A stretch of 38,182 bases of DNA from Steroidobacter sp. (GTDB lineage Bacteria > Pseudomonadota > Gammaproteobacteria > Steroidobacterales > Steroidobacteraceae): the NCBI GenBank assembly GCA_025929585.1, contig JAICPY010000032.1, positions 1-38,182 of the forward strand, read 5' to 3'. This document shows positions 18,327 through 26,584 of this stretch, piece by piece. The first letter of the stretch is position 1; each line of letters starts with the position of its first letter. The position numbers and the translations under genes were made by a program. Below the pieces are notes generated by a model. The model made no database searches, was not told the origin of the DNA, and saw nothing but the letters and a program-made list of their open reading frames with translations.

Positions 18327-18355
18327 GCGGTTAGCGGTTAGCGGTTAGCGGTTAG
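18327..18355. repeat. Perfect tandem array of four GCGGTTA heptamers
   Basis: Four identical 7-bp units plus a G, starting 11 bp from the aroC start codon. TAG occurs at each unit junction, so three frames are closed on the plus strand. No complementary arm follows before the prmB stop, apart from a short CCGTTA at 18414-18419. The same word appears at the folE2 stop 20 kb away. Confidence 0.92.
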
Positions 18356-18416
18356 GCAGATCGTCAGAGATGCTGTCTACAGCCATGAAGTGATGGCATC
18401 TTAATCTTTCTCACCG

Positions 18417-19319
18417 TTACGCCCTAGTCATGCCTTCCAACTGTTCCGCGGTGAGCACAAACACGCCTCCGCCGCCGCGCTCGAATTCGAGCCACGTGAA
18501 CGGCACGTGTGGATAGGCCTTGATGAGGACTTCCTCTGAGTTGCCGACCTCCACGATCAAAACGCCGTGCTCATGCAAGTGAGCGTGTGCTTCGCGCAGG
18601 ATCGTGTGGACGATATTCAGACCGTCGTGTCCTCCATGCAAACCCAAGCGCGGCTCCCGGCCGTACTCTTCCGGCAGTGCGTTGAGCTCCTCGTCTCCTA
18701 CGTAAGGTGGATTGGACACGATCACGTCGTACCGCTCGTGCGCCAGACCTTGGAAGACATCCGAACGGACCGTTCGTACTCGGGATTGGACCTTGTGGCG
18801 TTCGATATTCAACGTGGTCACCGCAAGCGCGTCCTCGGAGATATCGGCCGCATCCACCGTGGCTTGCGGCAAGGAGAGTGCCGCTGCAATGGCAATGCAG
18901 CCCGAGCCCGTTCCGATATCCAACACGCGCCGAATCCGGGACGAATCGATCCAGGGTTCGAATCGCGATTCGATGAGCTCGGCAATCGGTGATCGTGGGA
19001 CGAGTACACGTTCATCGACATAGAACTCGTGCCCCGCAAACCACATCCGGTGTGTGAGGTAGGCCGCGGGAATGCGCTCACTGATCCGCCGGTCGAACAA
19101 GGATCGGATCGCTTGTAATACCCTCGCATCAAGCTGCTGAGCGTAGGCACGATCCGCATCCTCATGACGCAAGCCAGCGCCAAAGAACACGAGCTCAGCC
19201 GCTTCATCGTGCGCATTGTCGCTACCATGGCCGAACCAAAGATTCGCCTTCTTGAAACGCTCTGCGCCCTCGCGAATCAACTCTTGGACGCTTACCAGCG
19301 GCGTAGCACTACTCGTCAT
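18417..19319 (-). CDS. prmB: Ribosomal protein uL3 glutamine N5-methyltransferase
   Basis: SAM-dependent methyltransferase that modifies a glutamine of ribosomal protein L3. The 300 residues have the SAM-binding motif DIGTGSGCIAI at 134-144 and the substrate-glutamine motif NPPY at 203-206. The N-terminal LWFGHGSDNAHDEA segment favours PrmB over the release-factor enzyme PrmC. PrmB is usually found next to aroC, as here. The ATG at 19319 is only 23 bp from the divergent SCO1 gene. Confidence 0.94.
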   Translation of the reverse strand: MTSSATPLVSVQELIREGAERFKKANLWFGHGSDNAHDEAAELVFFGAGLRHEDADRAYAQQLDARVLQAIRSLFDRRISERIPAAYLTHRMWFAGHEFYVDERVLVPRSPIAELIESRFEPWIDSSRIRRVLDIGTGSGCIAIAAALSLPQATVDAADISEDALAVTTLNIERHKVQSRVRTVRSDVFQGLAHERYDVIVSNPPYVGDEELNALPEEYGREPRLGLHGGHDGLNIVHTILREAHAHLHEHGVLIVEVGNSEEVLIKAYPHVPFTWLEFERGGGGVFVLTAEQLEGMTRA

Positions 19320-19342
19320 GCGATAATTCCGGGCAGAGGATC

Positions 19343-19987
19343 ATGATGAGTCGCAAAAAATCGATTGCACTGGCAATCACGCTCGCCATTGTAGCCGCCA
19401 TCGCTGGCATGCTGTTGTCGCGGGTGCTGATGCAGCGGCTGCAGGGGCCGGACACTGTCGCGCTGGTCACGGGAACGTTGCTAGAACCTCCACGACCTCT
19501 ACCAGACTTCGCGCTCGTGGACCACGACAACCAGGTCTTCATGAACGAGAGCCTGGACGGTCGCTGGACGTTTCTGTTCTTTGGATTCACTCACTGCCCC
19601 GATGTGTGTCCGACCACGTTGCGAATGCTGGCCGAGGTCACGCGATCCCTATCGGATTTGCAGCCCGCCGCTCGCCCTCGTGTAGCTCTGGTGTCTGTGG
19701 ATCCAAAGCGAGATACACCGGAGCAATTGAGCAAATACGTCCGCTTCTTCGACCCTGACTTTATCGGCGTCACGGGAAGTGAGGACGCTCTGAATGATCT
19801 CACTCGTCAGATCGGCGTGCCGGTCGCGATTACTCCCACCGATGGCGAGGGATACACCGTGGACCATTCCGCCGCCATCTTTCTCATCGATCCATCGGGA
19901 TCGATAAGAGCATTGTTCTCTCCGCCCCATTCCCCCGCAACGATCGCCGCTGACTATCGGCGCGTCTTGAAAAGCACAGGCCAATAA
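19343..19987 (+). CDS. SCO1/SenC family copper chaperone
   Basis: Membrane-anchored thioredoxin-fold protein that helps build the CuA centre of cytochrome c oxidase. The 214 residues begin with one transmembrane anchor at about 8-26, and the domain faces the periplasm. Copper ligands are C85 and C89 (THCPDVCP) and H175 (VDHSAAIFL). A GAGG Shine-Dalgarno precedes two ATGs; the second, at 19346, has better spacing. It lies 4 bp before psd, the first gene of a plus-strand operon. No cytochrome oxidase genes are in this window. Confidence 0.93.
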   Translation: MMSRKKSIALAITLAIVAAIAGMLLSRVLMQRLQGPDTVALVTGTLLEPPRPLPDFALVDHDNQVFMNESLDGRWTFLFFGFTHCPDVCPTTLRMLAEVTRSLSDLQPAARPRVALVSVDPKRDTPEQLSKYVRFFDPDFIGVTGSEDALNDLTRQIGVPVAITPTDGEGYTVDHSAAIFLIDPSGSIRALFSPPHSPATIAADYRRVLKSTGQ

Positions 19988-19991
19988 TCCG

Positions 19992-20909
19992 ATGCCCGAA
20001 GAGGTTCCCGTCGCGAGCGCTGGCGATCACGTTTTTGCGGCTCTTCAATATGTGCTGCCGAAGCATCTGCTCTCACGTCTTGTCTATGCATTGATGCGCG
20101 CTCGTACGCCGTGGGTAAAGAATGCGACTTTGCGTGCGTTTCTCGCCGGATACCGAGTCGACATGAGTGAGGCGCAGCAGCCTGATCCTTATGCCTATCC
20201 GACGTTCAACGATTTCTTCACGCGCGCGCTACGGCCCAACGCGCGTCCGGTCGCGCTCGATCCGAACCTCATCGTCAGCCCCGTCGATGGGACCGTGAGT
20301 CAATGCGGTCATCTGCATGACACTGCGATCTTTCAGGCCAAAGGTCACGACTATTCGCTCGCCGATTTGCTGGCCGGAGACCTCGACGCAATCGAGGCTT
20401 ATCGCGGTGGCACGTTTGCTTGTATTTATCTGGCTCCCTATAACTATCACCGCATCCACATGCCTTACGCGGCTACGCTGCGTAGCAATCTGTATGTCCC
20501 CGGCGATCTGTTCAGTGTGAACGCCGCAACCGCGCGCGCAGTGCCGCGAGTATTCGCACGGAACGAACGTTTGATCTGCGACTTCGACACTGCAAGCGGC
20601 CGCATGGCGGTAGTCTGTGTAGGGGCATTGTTCGTCGGCAGTATCCAAACTGTGCACTGTGGTGAAGTGAATCCCCCACCGCGCGCTCGTAAGCGACCCG
20701 TGCCGATTGCAGAGGGCATCGGCCGTCCATTCGACAAAGGTGAAGAACTGGGCCGCTTCAACATGGGATCGACCGTCGTGCTGTTGTTTCAACCGGGGCG
20801 CATTCGCTGGGATGCGAGATTGGCACCGGAAACGAAAGTGCGATTAGGACAACCGATTGGGCGCATCAACGGCACGCAAAACGGCAACACACATTACGGT
20901 CATGCTTGA
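19992..20909 (+). CDS. psd: Phosphatidylserine decarboxylase proenzyme
   Basis: Makes phosphatidylethanolamine from phosphatidylserine at the inner membrane. The proenzyme of 305 residues cleaves itself to give a pyruvoyl group. The cleavage site here is MGST at 258-261 with S260 as future pyruvoyl, where E. coli has LGST. The triad members are visible as D99 (SPVDGTVS) and H156 (YHRIHMP). The final codons overlap the epmA start by 8 bp, which suggests coupled translation. psd and epmA are also close in E. coli. Confidence 0.97.
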   Translation: MPEEVPVASAGDHVFAALQYVLPKHLLSRLVYALMRARTPWVKNATLRAFLAGYRVDMSEAQQPDPYAYPTFNDFFTRALRPNARPVALDPNLIVSPVDGTVSQCGHLHDTAIFQAKGHDYSLADLLAGDLDAIEAYRGGTFACIYLAPYNYHRIHMPYAATLRSNLYVPGDLFSVNAATARAVPRVFARNERLICDFDTASGRMAVVCVGALFVGSIQTVHCGEVNPPPRARKRPVPIAEGIGRPFDKGEELGRFNMGSTVVLLFQPGRIRWDARLAPETKVRLGQPIGRINGTQNGNTHYGHA

Positions 20910-21855
20910 TTGGAAGCCTACTGCTTCGCTCGCGACGCTTCAGACCCGCGCAGCAATGTTGCGCGCCGCGCGTGAGTATTTCGCGGCCACTCGCGCATTA
21001 GAGGTAGACACTCCGATTCTGAGCGCCGCGGCCGTGAGTGATGTACATCTCGCCAGTGTTGCTGCGCTGGCGATGGGCGAGCGGCGTTTTCTGCACACCT
21101 CTCCGGAATATGCGATGAAACGTCTCCTCGCGGCTGGCTTGGGCGACATCTGGCAAATCTGCAAAGTGTTCAGGGATGGCGAATCGGGTCGTTGGCACAA
21201 TCCGGAATTTACGATGATCGAATGGTACCGACTCGGCATCGACCATCATTCGTTGATGTCGGATGTCGAACGATTGATTGCAACCTTACTTCCGCCAGCT
21301 AAGCAGTTCGATCGCGCCGAGCGGTTGACCTATGGAGAAGCGATGCAACTGCACGCAGGCCTGGATGTGTTCAGCGATCCGATAGCAGTTTTTGTTGCGC
21401 GACTAGAAAGCGCCGGCATCGATATTCCCGAAGGCTTGCATCGCGATCGAGATGCCTGCCTGGACTTGATCATAAGCACGATCGTAGGTCCTAAGCTCGG
21501 CTTGGACCGGCTGACGTTCATCTACGACTATCCCCCCTCGCAAGCAGCCCTCGCGCGCATTCGAGGTACCGTTGCCTCGAGATTCGAGGCCTATCTGGAT
21601 GGCATCGAGCTTGCCAACGGTTTTCACGAATTGGGTGATGGGCAGGAGCAAAGAGCGCGCTTCGAAAAGGATCTCGCAGATCGTAAGACCCGCGGGCTGC
21701 CGACCGTTCCGATTGATGAGCGTTTTATAGCGGCATTAACCCACGGCTTGCCCGAATGCTCTGGTGTCGCACTTGGCTTCGACCGTCTTGTGATGTGCGC
21801 TGTCGGAGCGAAGCATCTGGATGAAGTTTTGCCCTTCCCATTCGAACGCGCATGA
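20902..21855 (+). CDS. epmA: Elongation factor P--(R)-beta-lysine ligase
   Basis: Lysyl-tRNA-synthetase-like enzyme (PoxA/GenX/YjeA) that attaches (R)-beta-lysine to EF-P Lys34. The 317 residues consist of a class II catalytic core without the anticodon-binding domain. Motif 2 is at about 90-109 (FRDGESGRWHNPEFTMIEWY) and motif 3 is GVALGFDRLVM near the end; the substrate segment HTSPEYAMKRLL is at 65-76. I choose the ATG at 20902, overlapping psd; the upstream in-frame extension to 20857 lies in psd. Its target efp and partner epmB are within 2.5 kb. Confidence 0.96.
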   Translation: MLDWKPTASLATLQTRAAMLRAAREYFAATRALEVDTPILSAAAVSDVHLASVAALAMGERRFLHTSPEYAMKRLLAAGLGDIWQICKVFRDGESGRWHNPEFTMIEWYRLGIDHHSLMSDVERLIATLLPPAKQFDRAERLTYGEAMQLHAGLDVFSDPIAVFVARLESAGIDIPEGLHRDRDACLDLIISTIVGPKLGLDRLTFIYDYPPSQAALARIRGTVASRFEAYLDGIELANGFHELGDGQEQRARFEKDLADRKTRGLPTVPIDERFIAALTHGLPECSGVALGFDRLVMCAVGAKHLDEVLPFPFERA

Positions 21856-21898
21856 TCGCAGAACATCGTCTGCATCGCGCATCGCTTCTGGAAATCAC

Positions 21899-22375
21899 AT
21901 GCACGTAAGCCACATCGATCTGAATGCGCCCAAAGCTCAGCTCTATGCTCAGCTTGCAGAAGAACTGCGCGCGTTGATCGCAGGGGAATCCGACTGGATC
22001 GCGAATCTCGCCAACGCCTCGGCGCTGCTCTATCACTCGTTGCCGAACGTGAATTGGGCCGGCTTTTATTTGTTGCGGCAGGATGAGCTCGTCGTCGGTC
22101 CCTTCCAGGGCCGTCCTGCCTGCGTCCGAATCAAGATGGGCCGAGGGGTGTGCGGCACCGCGGCTGCTCGGCGAACCACGATCATCGTTCCGAACGTGAA
22201 TGAGTTTCCAGGACACATCGCCTGCGATTCCGCCTCCAATTCAGAAATCGTCGTGCCGATGATTCAGCACAACGAGCTCTTGGGAGTATTGGATATCGAC
22301 AGCCCGACACAGGGCCGGTTCGACGAGGAAGACCGTCAGGGATTAGAGGCGTTTGTCGAGGCCCTAATTGCGTGA
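21899..22375 (+). CDS. msrC: Free methionine-(R)-sulfoxide reductase (GAF domain, MsrC/YebR type)
   Basis: Reduces free L-methionine-(R)-sulfoxide in the cytoplasm, with thioredoxin as likely partner. The 158-residue protein is a single GAF domain. Three cysteines C75, C85 and C109 have the 10 and 24 residue spacing of the E. coli catalytic and resolving cysteines. Family motifs WAGFYL, GPFQGRPAC and GRGVCGTA are present. An upstream in-frame extension to 21821 overlaps epmA and is rejected. It is last in the SCO1-psd-epmA operon. The stop codon is the first triplet of a heptamer array. Confidence 0.94.
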   Translation: MHVSHIDLNAPKAQLYAQLAEELRALIAGESDWIANLANASALLYHSLPNVNWAGFYLLRQDELVVGPFQGRPACVRIKMGRGVCGTAAARRTTIIVPNVNEFPGHIACDSASNSEIVVPMIQHNELLGVLDIDSPTQGRFDEEDRQGLEAFVEALIA

Positions 22376-22484
22376 CTAGTGACTAGTGACTCGTGATTTG
22401 CAAGAGACGGAGCACTAACCGAGCGATGTCCGGCCGCTCGCCTCCTACGACCCGCTACCCGCTAATCACGACTCACTTCCCTTA
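22373..22484. repeat. Heptamer inverted-repeat dyad between msrC and efp
   Basis: The left arm at 22373-22400 (TGACTAG, TGACTAG, TGACTCG, TGATTTG) begins with the TGA stop of msrC itself and closes all three frames. The right arm at about 22445-22484 has CCGCTAC-type heptads, then AATCACGACTCAC, and ends at the efp stop codon. GTGACTCGTGATT at 22386-22398 matches the reverse complement of 22464-22476 at 12 of 13 positions. It lies between convergent genes. Confidence 0.88.
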
Positions 22485-23051
22485 CTGCTTGGCTCTCGCG
22501 ATGTACTCACCCGTGCGAGTATCGACGCGAATGACTTCGCCTTCGTTGATGAATAATGGCACGCGAACGACGGCGCCGGTCTCAAGCTTGGCGGGCTTTC
22601 CGCCACCCGTCGCGGTGTCACCACGCAAACCCGGATCAGTCTCGATGATCTTCAGCTCGACGTGAGCGGGCGGAGTCACATTCAAAGGGACGCCATTCCA
22701 CAGCATGACGGTGCAATTCATGCCGTCCTTCAACCAGATCGCTCCATCGCCGAGCGCCTCTTTACCGGCTGTGTACTGCTCGAAAGTATCGGGCACCATG
22801 AAGTGCCAAAATTCACCGTCGGTGTACAGATACTGCATCTCCGATTCGACGACGTCCGCGGATTCCACGCTATCGCCAGACTTGAAGGTGCGCTCGATGA
22901 CGCGGCCCGTCTTGAGATTGCGGACCTTTACGCGATTGAATGCCTGCCCCTTACCGGGTTTGACCATCTCATTCTCGACGATCGCGTACGGATCGTTTTC
23001 GAGGATGATCTTCAGGCCCGACTTGAATTCGTTCGTGGAGAAACTGCCCAT
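22482..23051 (-). CDS. efp: Elongation factor P
   Basis: Relieves ribosome stalling at polyproline stretches. The 189 residues fit the three-domain EF-P. The modified loop is VKPGKGQAF with K34, the lysine that takes beta-lysine in the EpmAB route; the Arg34 used by the rhamnosylation route of Pseudomonas is not present. The gene is divergent from epmB across 178 bp and convergent with the msrC operon. Both modifying enzymes are therefore adjacent, but no epmC (hydroxylase) is present here. Confidence 0.98.
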   Translation of the reverse strand: MGSFSTNEFKSGLKIILENDPYAIVENEMVKPGKGQAFNRVKVRNLKTGRVIERTFKSGDSVESADVVESEMQYLYTDGEFWHFMVPDTFEQYTAGKEALGDGAIWLKDGMNCTVMLWNGVPLNVTPPAHVELKIIETDPGLRGDTATGGGKPAKLETGAVVRVPLFINEGEVIRVDTRTGEYIARAKQ

Positions 23052-23132
23052 TTGGCACCGCCGCCCAATCTGTGAGAATGCTGATGAAAGTGTTCGATGC
23101 CGTGATCGCCCGCTACGCTAAGACTGCGCCCT

Positions 23133-23149
23133 CATCAGCGTGCCTGATG
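23133..23149. promoter_or_regulatory. Inverted repeat CATCAG-N5-CTGATG in the efp/epmB divergent gap
   Basis: A perfect 6-bp dyad (CATCAG at 23133-23138, CTGATG at 23144-23149), with further C/G pairing around it, lies between the divergent starts of efp and epmB. It could be an operator or a leader hairpin of either gene. No known consensus was recognised, so its role is a guess. Confidence 0.35.
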
Positions 23150-23229
23150 GGCATCGACTTGGCCGCAAGGGCGCCGAATCAATGTTCAAACGTCAGTCTT
23201 GCCCATAGCGGGTTCGACAAAGGGCGCAG

Positions 23230-24258
23230 ATGATAGCCGCAACCCCCCTCTCTGGCCAATTCGAGCTCGATCAGACTCCAAAAGGATGGCAGCAGCAGCT
23301 GGCCGATGCAGTAACGGATCCTCTCGAGCTCTGCAGGATCCTGCAATTGGACCCGGAGACAATTCTGCCCGTACTCGAACGTTCACCGGAGTTTGCGCTG
23401 CGTGTACCGCGCAGCTACGTCGCGAAGATGCGGCAGGCAGATCCTCGAGATCCTTTGCTGCTTCAGGTTCTCCCCCTGATCGAGGAGAACAGCCGGGTGC
23501 CCGGATATGGCACTGACCCAGTCGGCGATCTGGATGCACGCGCGGCCACGGGCGTGCTTCATAAGTATCAAGGCCGTGCTTTGGTCATCGCAACGGGCGC
23601 GTGCGCCATTCATTGCCGCTACTGCTTTCGCCGCCACTTCCCCTACGCAGAAGAGTCCGGGCTACAAGCCGGATGGCAAACGGTCCTCGCTGCGCTGAAG
23701 GCCGACCCGACGCTCAGCGAGATCATCTTGAGCGGCGGAGACCCCTTGAGTTTGAGCGACCGCCGGCTTCAGCAGTTCACTGATGCACTCAGGGAGGTTC
23801 CGCATGTACTTCGGCTGCGGATTCATACGCGCTATCCGGTAGTGCTACCGGACAGAATCGAGCAAGGCCTCCTTAATTGGCTAGCTTCGGCGCCGTTACA
23901 GAAGGTAGTCGTCATCCACGCCAACCACGCTCGGGAGATCGACTCGTCCGTCCATCGCGCCTGTACAGACCTGAGAGGGGCTGGTGTGACGCTGCTGAAT
24001 CAAACGGTCCTGCTGAAAGGCGTGAACGACTCCGTAGAGACGCTTACGGATTTGAGCGAAGCCTTGTTTGCGGCAGGCGTGCTGCCCTATTACCTGCACG
24101 TCCTAGATAAGGTGCAGGGTGCGGCGCATTTCGACGTCGATGAAGCGCGTGCCCTCGAGATTCACGCGGATCTGGCGACCCGACTGCCGGGTTATCTAGT
24201 GCCTCGCTTGGTTCGCGAGGTGGCGGGCGCCCCGGCAAAAATGCCTGTTCGTGCTTGA
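23230..24258 (+). CDS. epmB: EF-P-lysine 2,3-aminomutase
   Basis: Radical-SAM enzyme (YjeK) that converts (S)-alpha-lysine to (R)-beta-lysine, the substrate of EpmA. The 342 residues carry the cluster motif CxxxCxxC at C125, C129, C132 (ACAIHCRYCFRRHFPY). The N-terminal block WQQQLADAVTDPLELCRIL and LRVPRSYVAKM match the family. The PLP-binding aminomutase features (LSGGDPLSL; HANHAREI) are also visible. An AAGGG lies about 7 nt before the ATG. It is read in the same direction as the FimX-like gene 134 bp downstream. Confidence 0.96.
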   Translation: MIAATPLSGQFELDQTPKGWQQQLADAVTDPLELCRILQLDPETILPVLERSPEFALRVPRSYVAKMRQADPRDPLLLQVLPLIEENSRVPGYGTDPVGDLDARAATGVLHKYQGRALVIATGACAIHCRYCFRRHFPYAEESGLQAGWQTVLAALKADPTLSEIILSGGDPLSLSDRRLQQFTDALREVPHVLRLRIHTRYPVVLPDRIEQGLLNWLASAPLQKVVVIHANHAREIDSSVHRACTDLRGAGVTLLNQTVLLKGVNDSVETLTDLSEALFAAGVLPYYLHVLDKVQGAAHFDVDEARALEIHADLATRLPGYLVPRLVREVAGAPAKMPVRA

Positions 24259-24392
24259 GCGCTGGTTTGCCGAGGTGGCGGACCCTGAATGACTGCAAAT
24301 CGGGTTGCGGGCGTCACAGTTAATGGAATGAGGCCGGGTTACAATCCCGCGCCTCGAATCTTGAGCTTCAAGTCTTAAGCGGAGTACACACC

Positions 24393-26447
24393 TTGGCCGA
24401 CCAGAGCGCTGTGCCGATGATTGTTCTGACACGTCATCAGGACAATGTCGAAGCAATCAACAGCACGCTGCGCAATGCAGGCCATGCGGTGCGTTGCACT
24501 TGGATCCGCGAGCTCAATGACCTTGGGGACGCCCTAGCGCAACTCAACGCGCACATGTTGATCGCTTTCGTAGGTCCCGATCCCGCCGATACATCCAAAG
24601 TGATGTCGGTGTGCACGCAGTTCCGCGCAGAAGTTCCGGTGTTGATTGCGCGCGAGCAGGTCGACGAGGAAATCATTGCTGCGGCCATGCAGCAGGGCGC
24701 ACGCGACGTCATCACCCTCAAGAACACAGTGCGTCTGCAGGCAGTCGTGAAGCGCGAGTTGGATGCGCATCGCCAAGCGCGTACTTTGAATGCGACTGTC
24801 AATGCAGCACGCGAGTATCGCGAGCAGCTCAAATCGTTCATGGCCGGATCGGCCGATGCAATTGCTCACGTGCAGGAAGGCATCGTCGTGGATGCCAATC
24901 CCGCTTGGCTCGAGCTCTATGGGTTACCAGACGCCGATGCCATCGTCGGTACGCCGTTGATGGACTCGTTCGACCCAGAGGCACACGCGGCCATCAAGGG
25001 TGCGCTCGTTGCCTGCATGCAGGGCAAGTGGTCGGATCACTCGTTGCGAGCGAATGCATTACTCGCCGACGGCTCTGCTGTTCCGCTCGAAATGGAATTA
25101 TCCAAGACCGAGTTCGAAGGCGAACCCTCGGTGCGCCTGTGTATTGCAGCGAGCAAGAGCGCCAATCCGACGACCCTGGATCAAAACCTGAACGAAGCGC
25201 TCGAGCGAGATGCGGCAACCGGCGCATTGCAGCGCCGATTTTTCTTGGAGCGCCTGAAAGCAGCGCTGTCACAGCCGATCAAAGCCGGCGTTCGGCAACT
25301 GGTCTCGATCGAGGCCGACAAATTGGCTGCGATTTGCGAGGACATCGGACCTTTAAGTGTCGAAGAGTTCGTCGGCCAGTTTGCCGGCTTGATAGACGAA
25401 ACCAGACAGCCGACCGACCTGTTCGGCCGCTTCGGCGATGGCGCGTTCATATTGCTCATGGAGCGGGGCACACCGCGTGACATCGAGGTATGGGCGAAGA
25501 ACTTGCTTCGAAAAATAGGAGCGCAGGTATTCCGAGTAGGCGACAAGCAGATCTCGTGCACATGCAGCGTCGGCATCGGCGCGATCGATCCACGCACGCC
25601 GGACATCGCAGCCTCGATCAACGATGCGCTGGCGGCGCGTCGCAGTGCGCAGCAAGCGGGCGGCAGCCGCATTCAAGTGATCGACCATCAAGACGAAGAC
25701 ACTAGGCAGCAGGCTGCCGATGAAATTTGGGTGCGCCACATCAAGTCCGCCCTGATGGAGAACCGTTTCCGTTTGATGCAGCAACCGATTGCGAGCTTGC
25801 TCGGCGAAGACCGCGGCATGTTCGATGTGCTCGTCCGTATGGTCGATGAAGCAGGTCAAGAACTCTTACCCTCGGAATTCATGGCCGCTGCCGAGCGCAA
25901 CGATTTGATGAAGAACATCGACCGCTGGATCATCGGTGCATCGATGACGTTCTGCGCAAGCCGGCCCGTGAAGCAACTCTTCGTGCGGCTATCGAAGGAC
26001 TCGGTTCGAGATAAATCGCTGCTCCAATGGTTGACGAACCAGTTGAAGGCAACGCGGGTCGATCCGCAGCGCATTGCGTTTCAGATCAGCGAGCAAGTGG
26101 CCACCGAATACTTAGCCGATACGACCGACCTTGCAAGCGGTCTGCGAAAGTCCGGGTTCTTGTTCGCACTCGAGCATTTCGGCACGGGTCGCGATCCAGC
26201 ACGCCTGATCGCGCATTTGCCACTCGACTACATCAAAGTCGACGGAACGCTGATGCAAGGACTCGCGGTCGATCCCAACCTACAGCAGCGCGTGCGCGAT
26301 CTGGTCGATCAGGCAAAAGGTAAGAAGATCGCAACCATTGCCGAGCGTGTCGAGGATGCAAATACCATGGCCGTGCTGTGGCAGCTCGGCATCGAGTTCA
26401 TCCAAGGATATTTCGTGAATGAGCCCGAGCAGGTGGTAATGGGATGA
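24393..26447 (+). CDS. FimX-like REC-PAS-GGDEF-EAL protein, probably catalytically inactive
   Basis: A 684-residue cytoplasmic signalling protein with the same domain order and almost the same length as FimX of Pseudomonas aeruginosa, a polar c-di-GMP effector for type IV pili. Domains: receiver-like about 8-125, PAS about 145-255, GGDEF about 270-430, EAL about 445-680. The GGDEF motif is GDGAF at 348-352 and the EAL motif is DVL at 478-480. Metal-binding positions of the EAL domain are lost: LFVRLS replaces the NLS motif and EHFGTG replaces DDFGTG. This fits a c-di-GMP-binding, non-cleaving role. The start is TTG at 24393, with GGAG 8 nt upstream. Assignment to FimX is by architecture; another degenerate GGDEF-EAL protein is possible. 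Confidence 0.88.
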   Translation: MADQSAVPMIVLTRHQDNVEAINSTLRNAGHAVRCTWIRELNDLGDALAQLNAHMLIAFVGPDPADTSKVMSVCTQFRAEVPVLIAREQVDEEIIAAAMQQGARDVITLKNTVRLQAVVKRELDAHRQARTLNATVNAAREYREQLKSFMAGSADAIAHVQEGIVVDANPAWLELYGLPDADAIVGTPLMDSFDPEAHAAIKGALVACMQGKWSDHSLRANALLADGSAVPLEMELSKTEFEGEPSVRLCIAASKSANPTTLDQNLNEALERDAATGALQRRFFLERLKAALSQPIKAGVRQLVSIEADKLAAICEDIGPLSVEEFVGQFAGLIDETRQPTDLFGRFGDGAFILLMERGTPRDIEVWAKNLLRKIGAQVFRVGDKQISCTCSVGIGAIDPRTPDIAASINDALAARRSAQQAGGSRIQVIDHQDEDTRQQAADEIWVRHIKSALMENRFRLMQQPIASLLGEDRGMFDVLVRMVDEAGQELLPSEFMAAAERNDLMKNIDRWIIGASMTFCASRPVKQLFVRLSKDSVRDKSLLQWLTNQLKATRVDPQRIAFQISEQVATEYLADTTDLASGLRKSGFLFALEHFGTGRDPARLIAHLPLDYIKVDGTLMQGLAVDPNLQQRVRDLVDQAKGKKIATIAERVEDANTMAVLWQLGIEFIQGYFVNEPEQVVMG

Positions 26448-26455
26448 AAGCGGAC

Positions 26456-26584
26456 GTGTACACGTGTAGAAGTGTGAAAGTGTAGGCGTCGGAGTGAAAC
26501 GACGCGGGTAAGCCAGCCTAAACTTCTCTATCCGGCTGTCTTCTCTGACCTCTACACGTTTACACCATACACCCGTACACACTA
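26456..26584. repeat. Octamer inverted-repeat dyad between the fimX-like gene and parC
   Basis: The left arm at 26456-26487 has four 8-bp units (GTGTACAC, GTGTAGAA, GTGTGAAA, GTGTAGGC). The right arm at 26550-26581 has CTCTACAC, GTTTACAC, CATACACC, CGTACACA, and runs into CTA, the parC stop codon. The left arm begins 8 bp after the fimX-like stop and closes all three plus-strand frames (TAG, TGA, TAG). The word is quite different from the GATAG and GGTTAG families, but the design is the same. Confidence 0.88.

Noticed and set aside
18327-18355. CRISPR array
   Set aside because: Units are 7 bp with no spacers and no cas genes are present.
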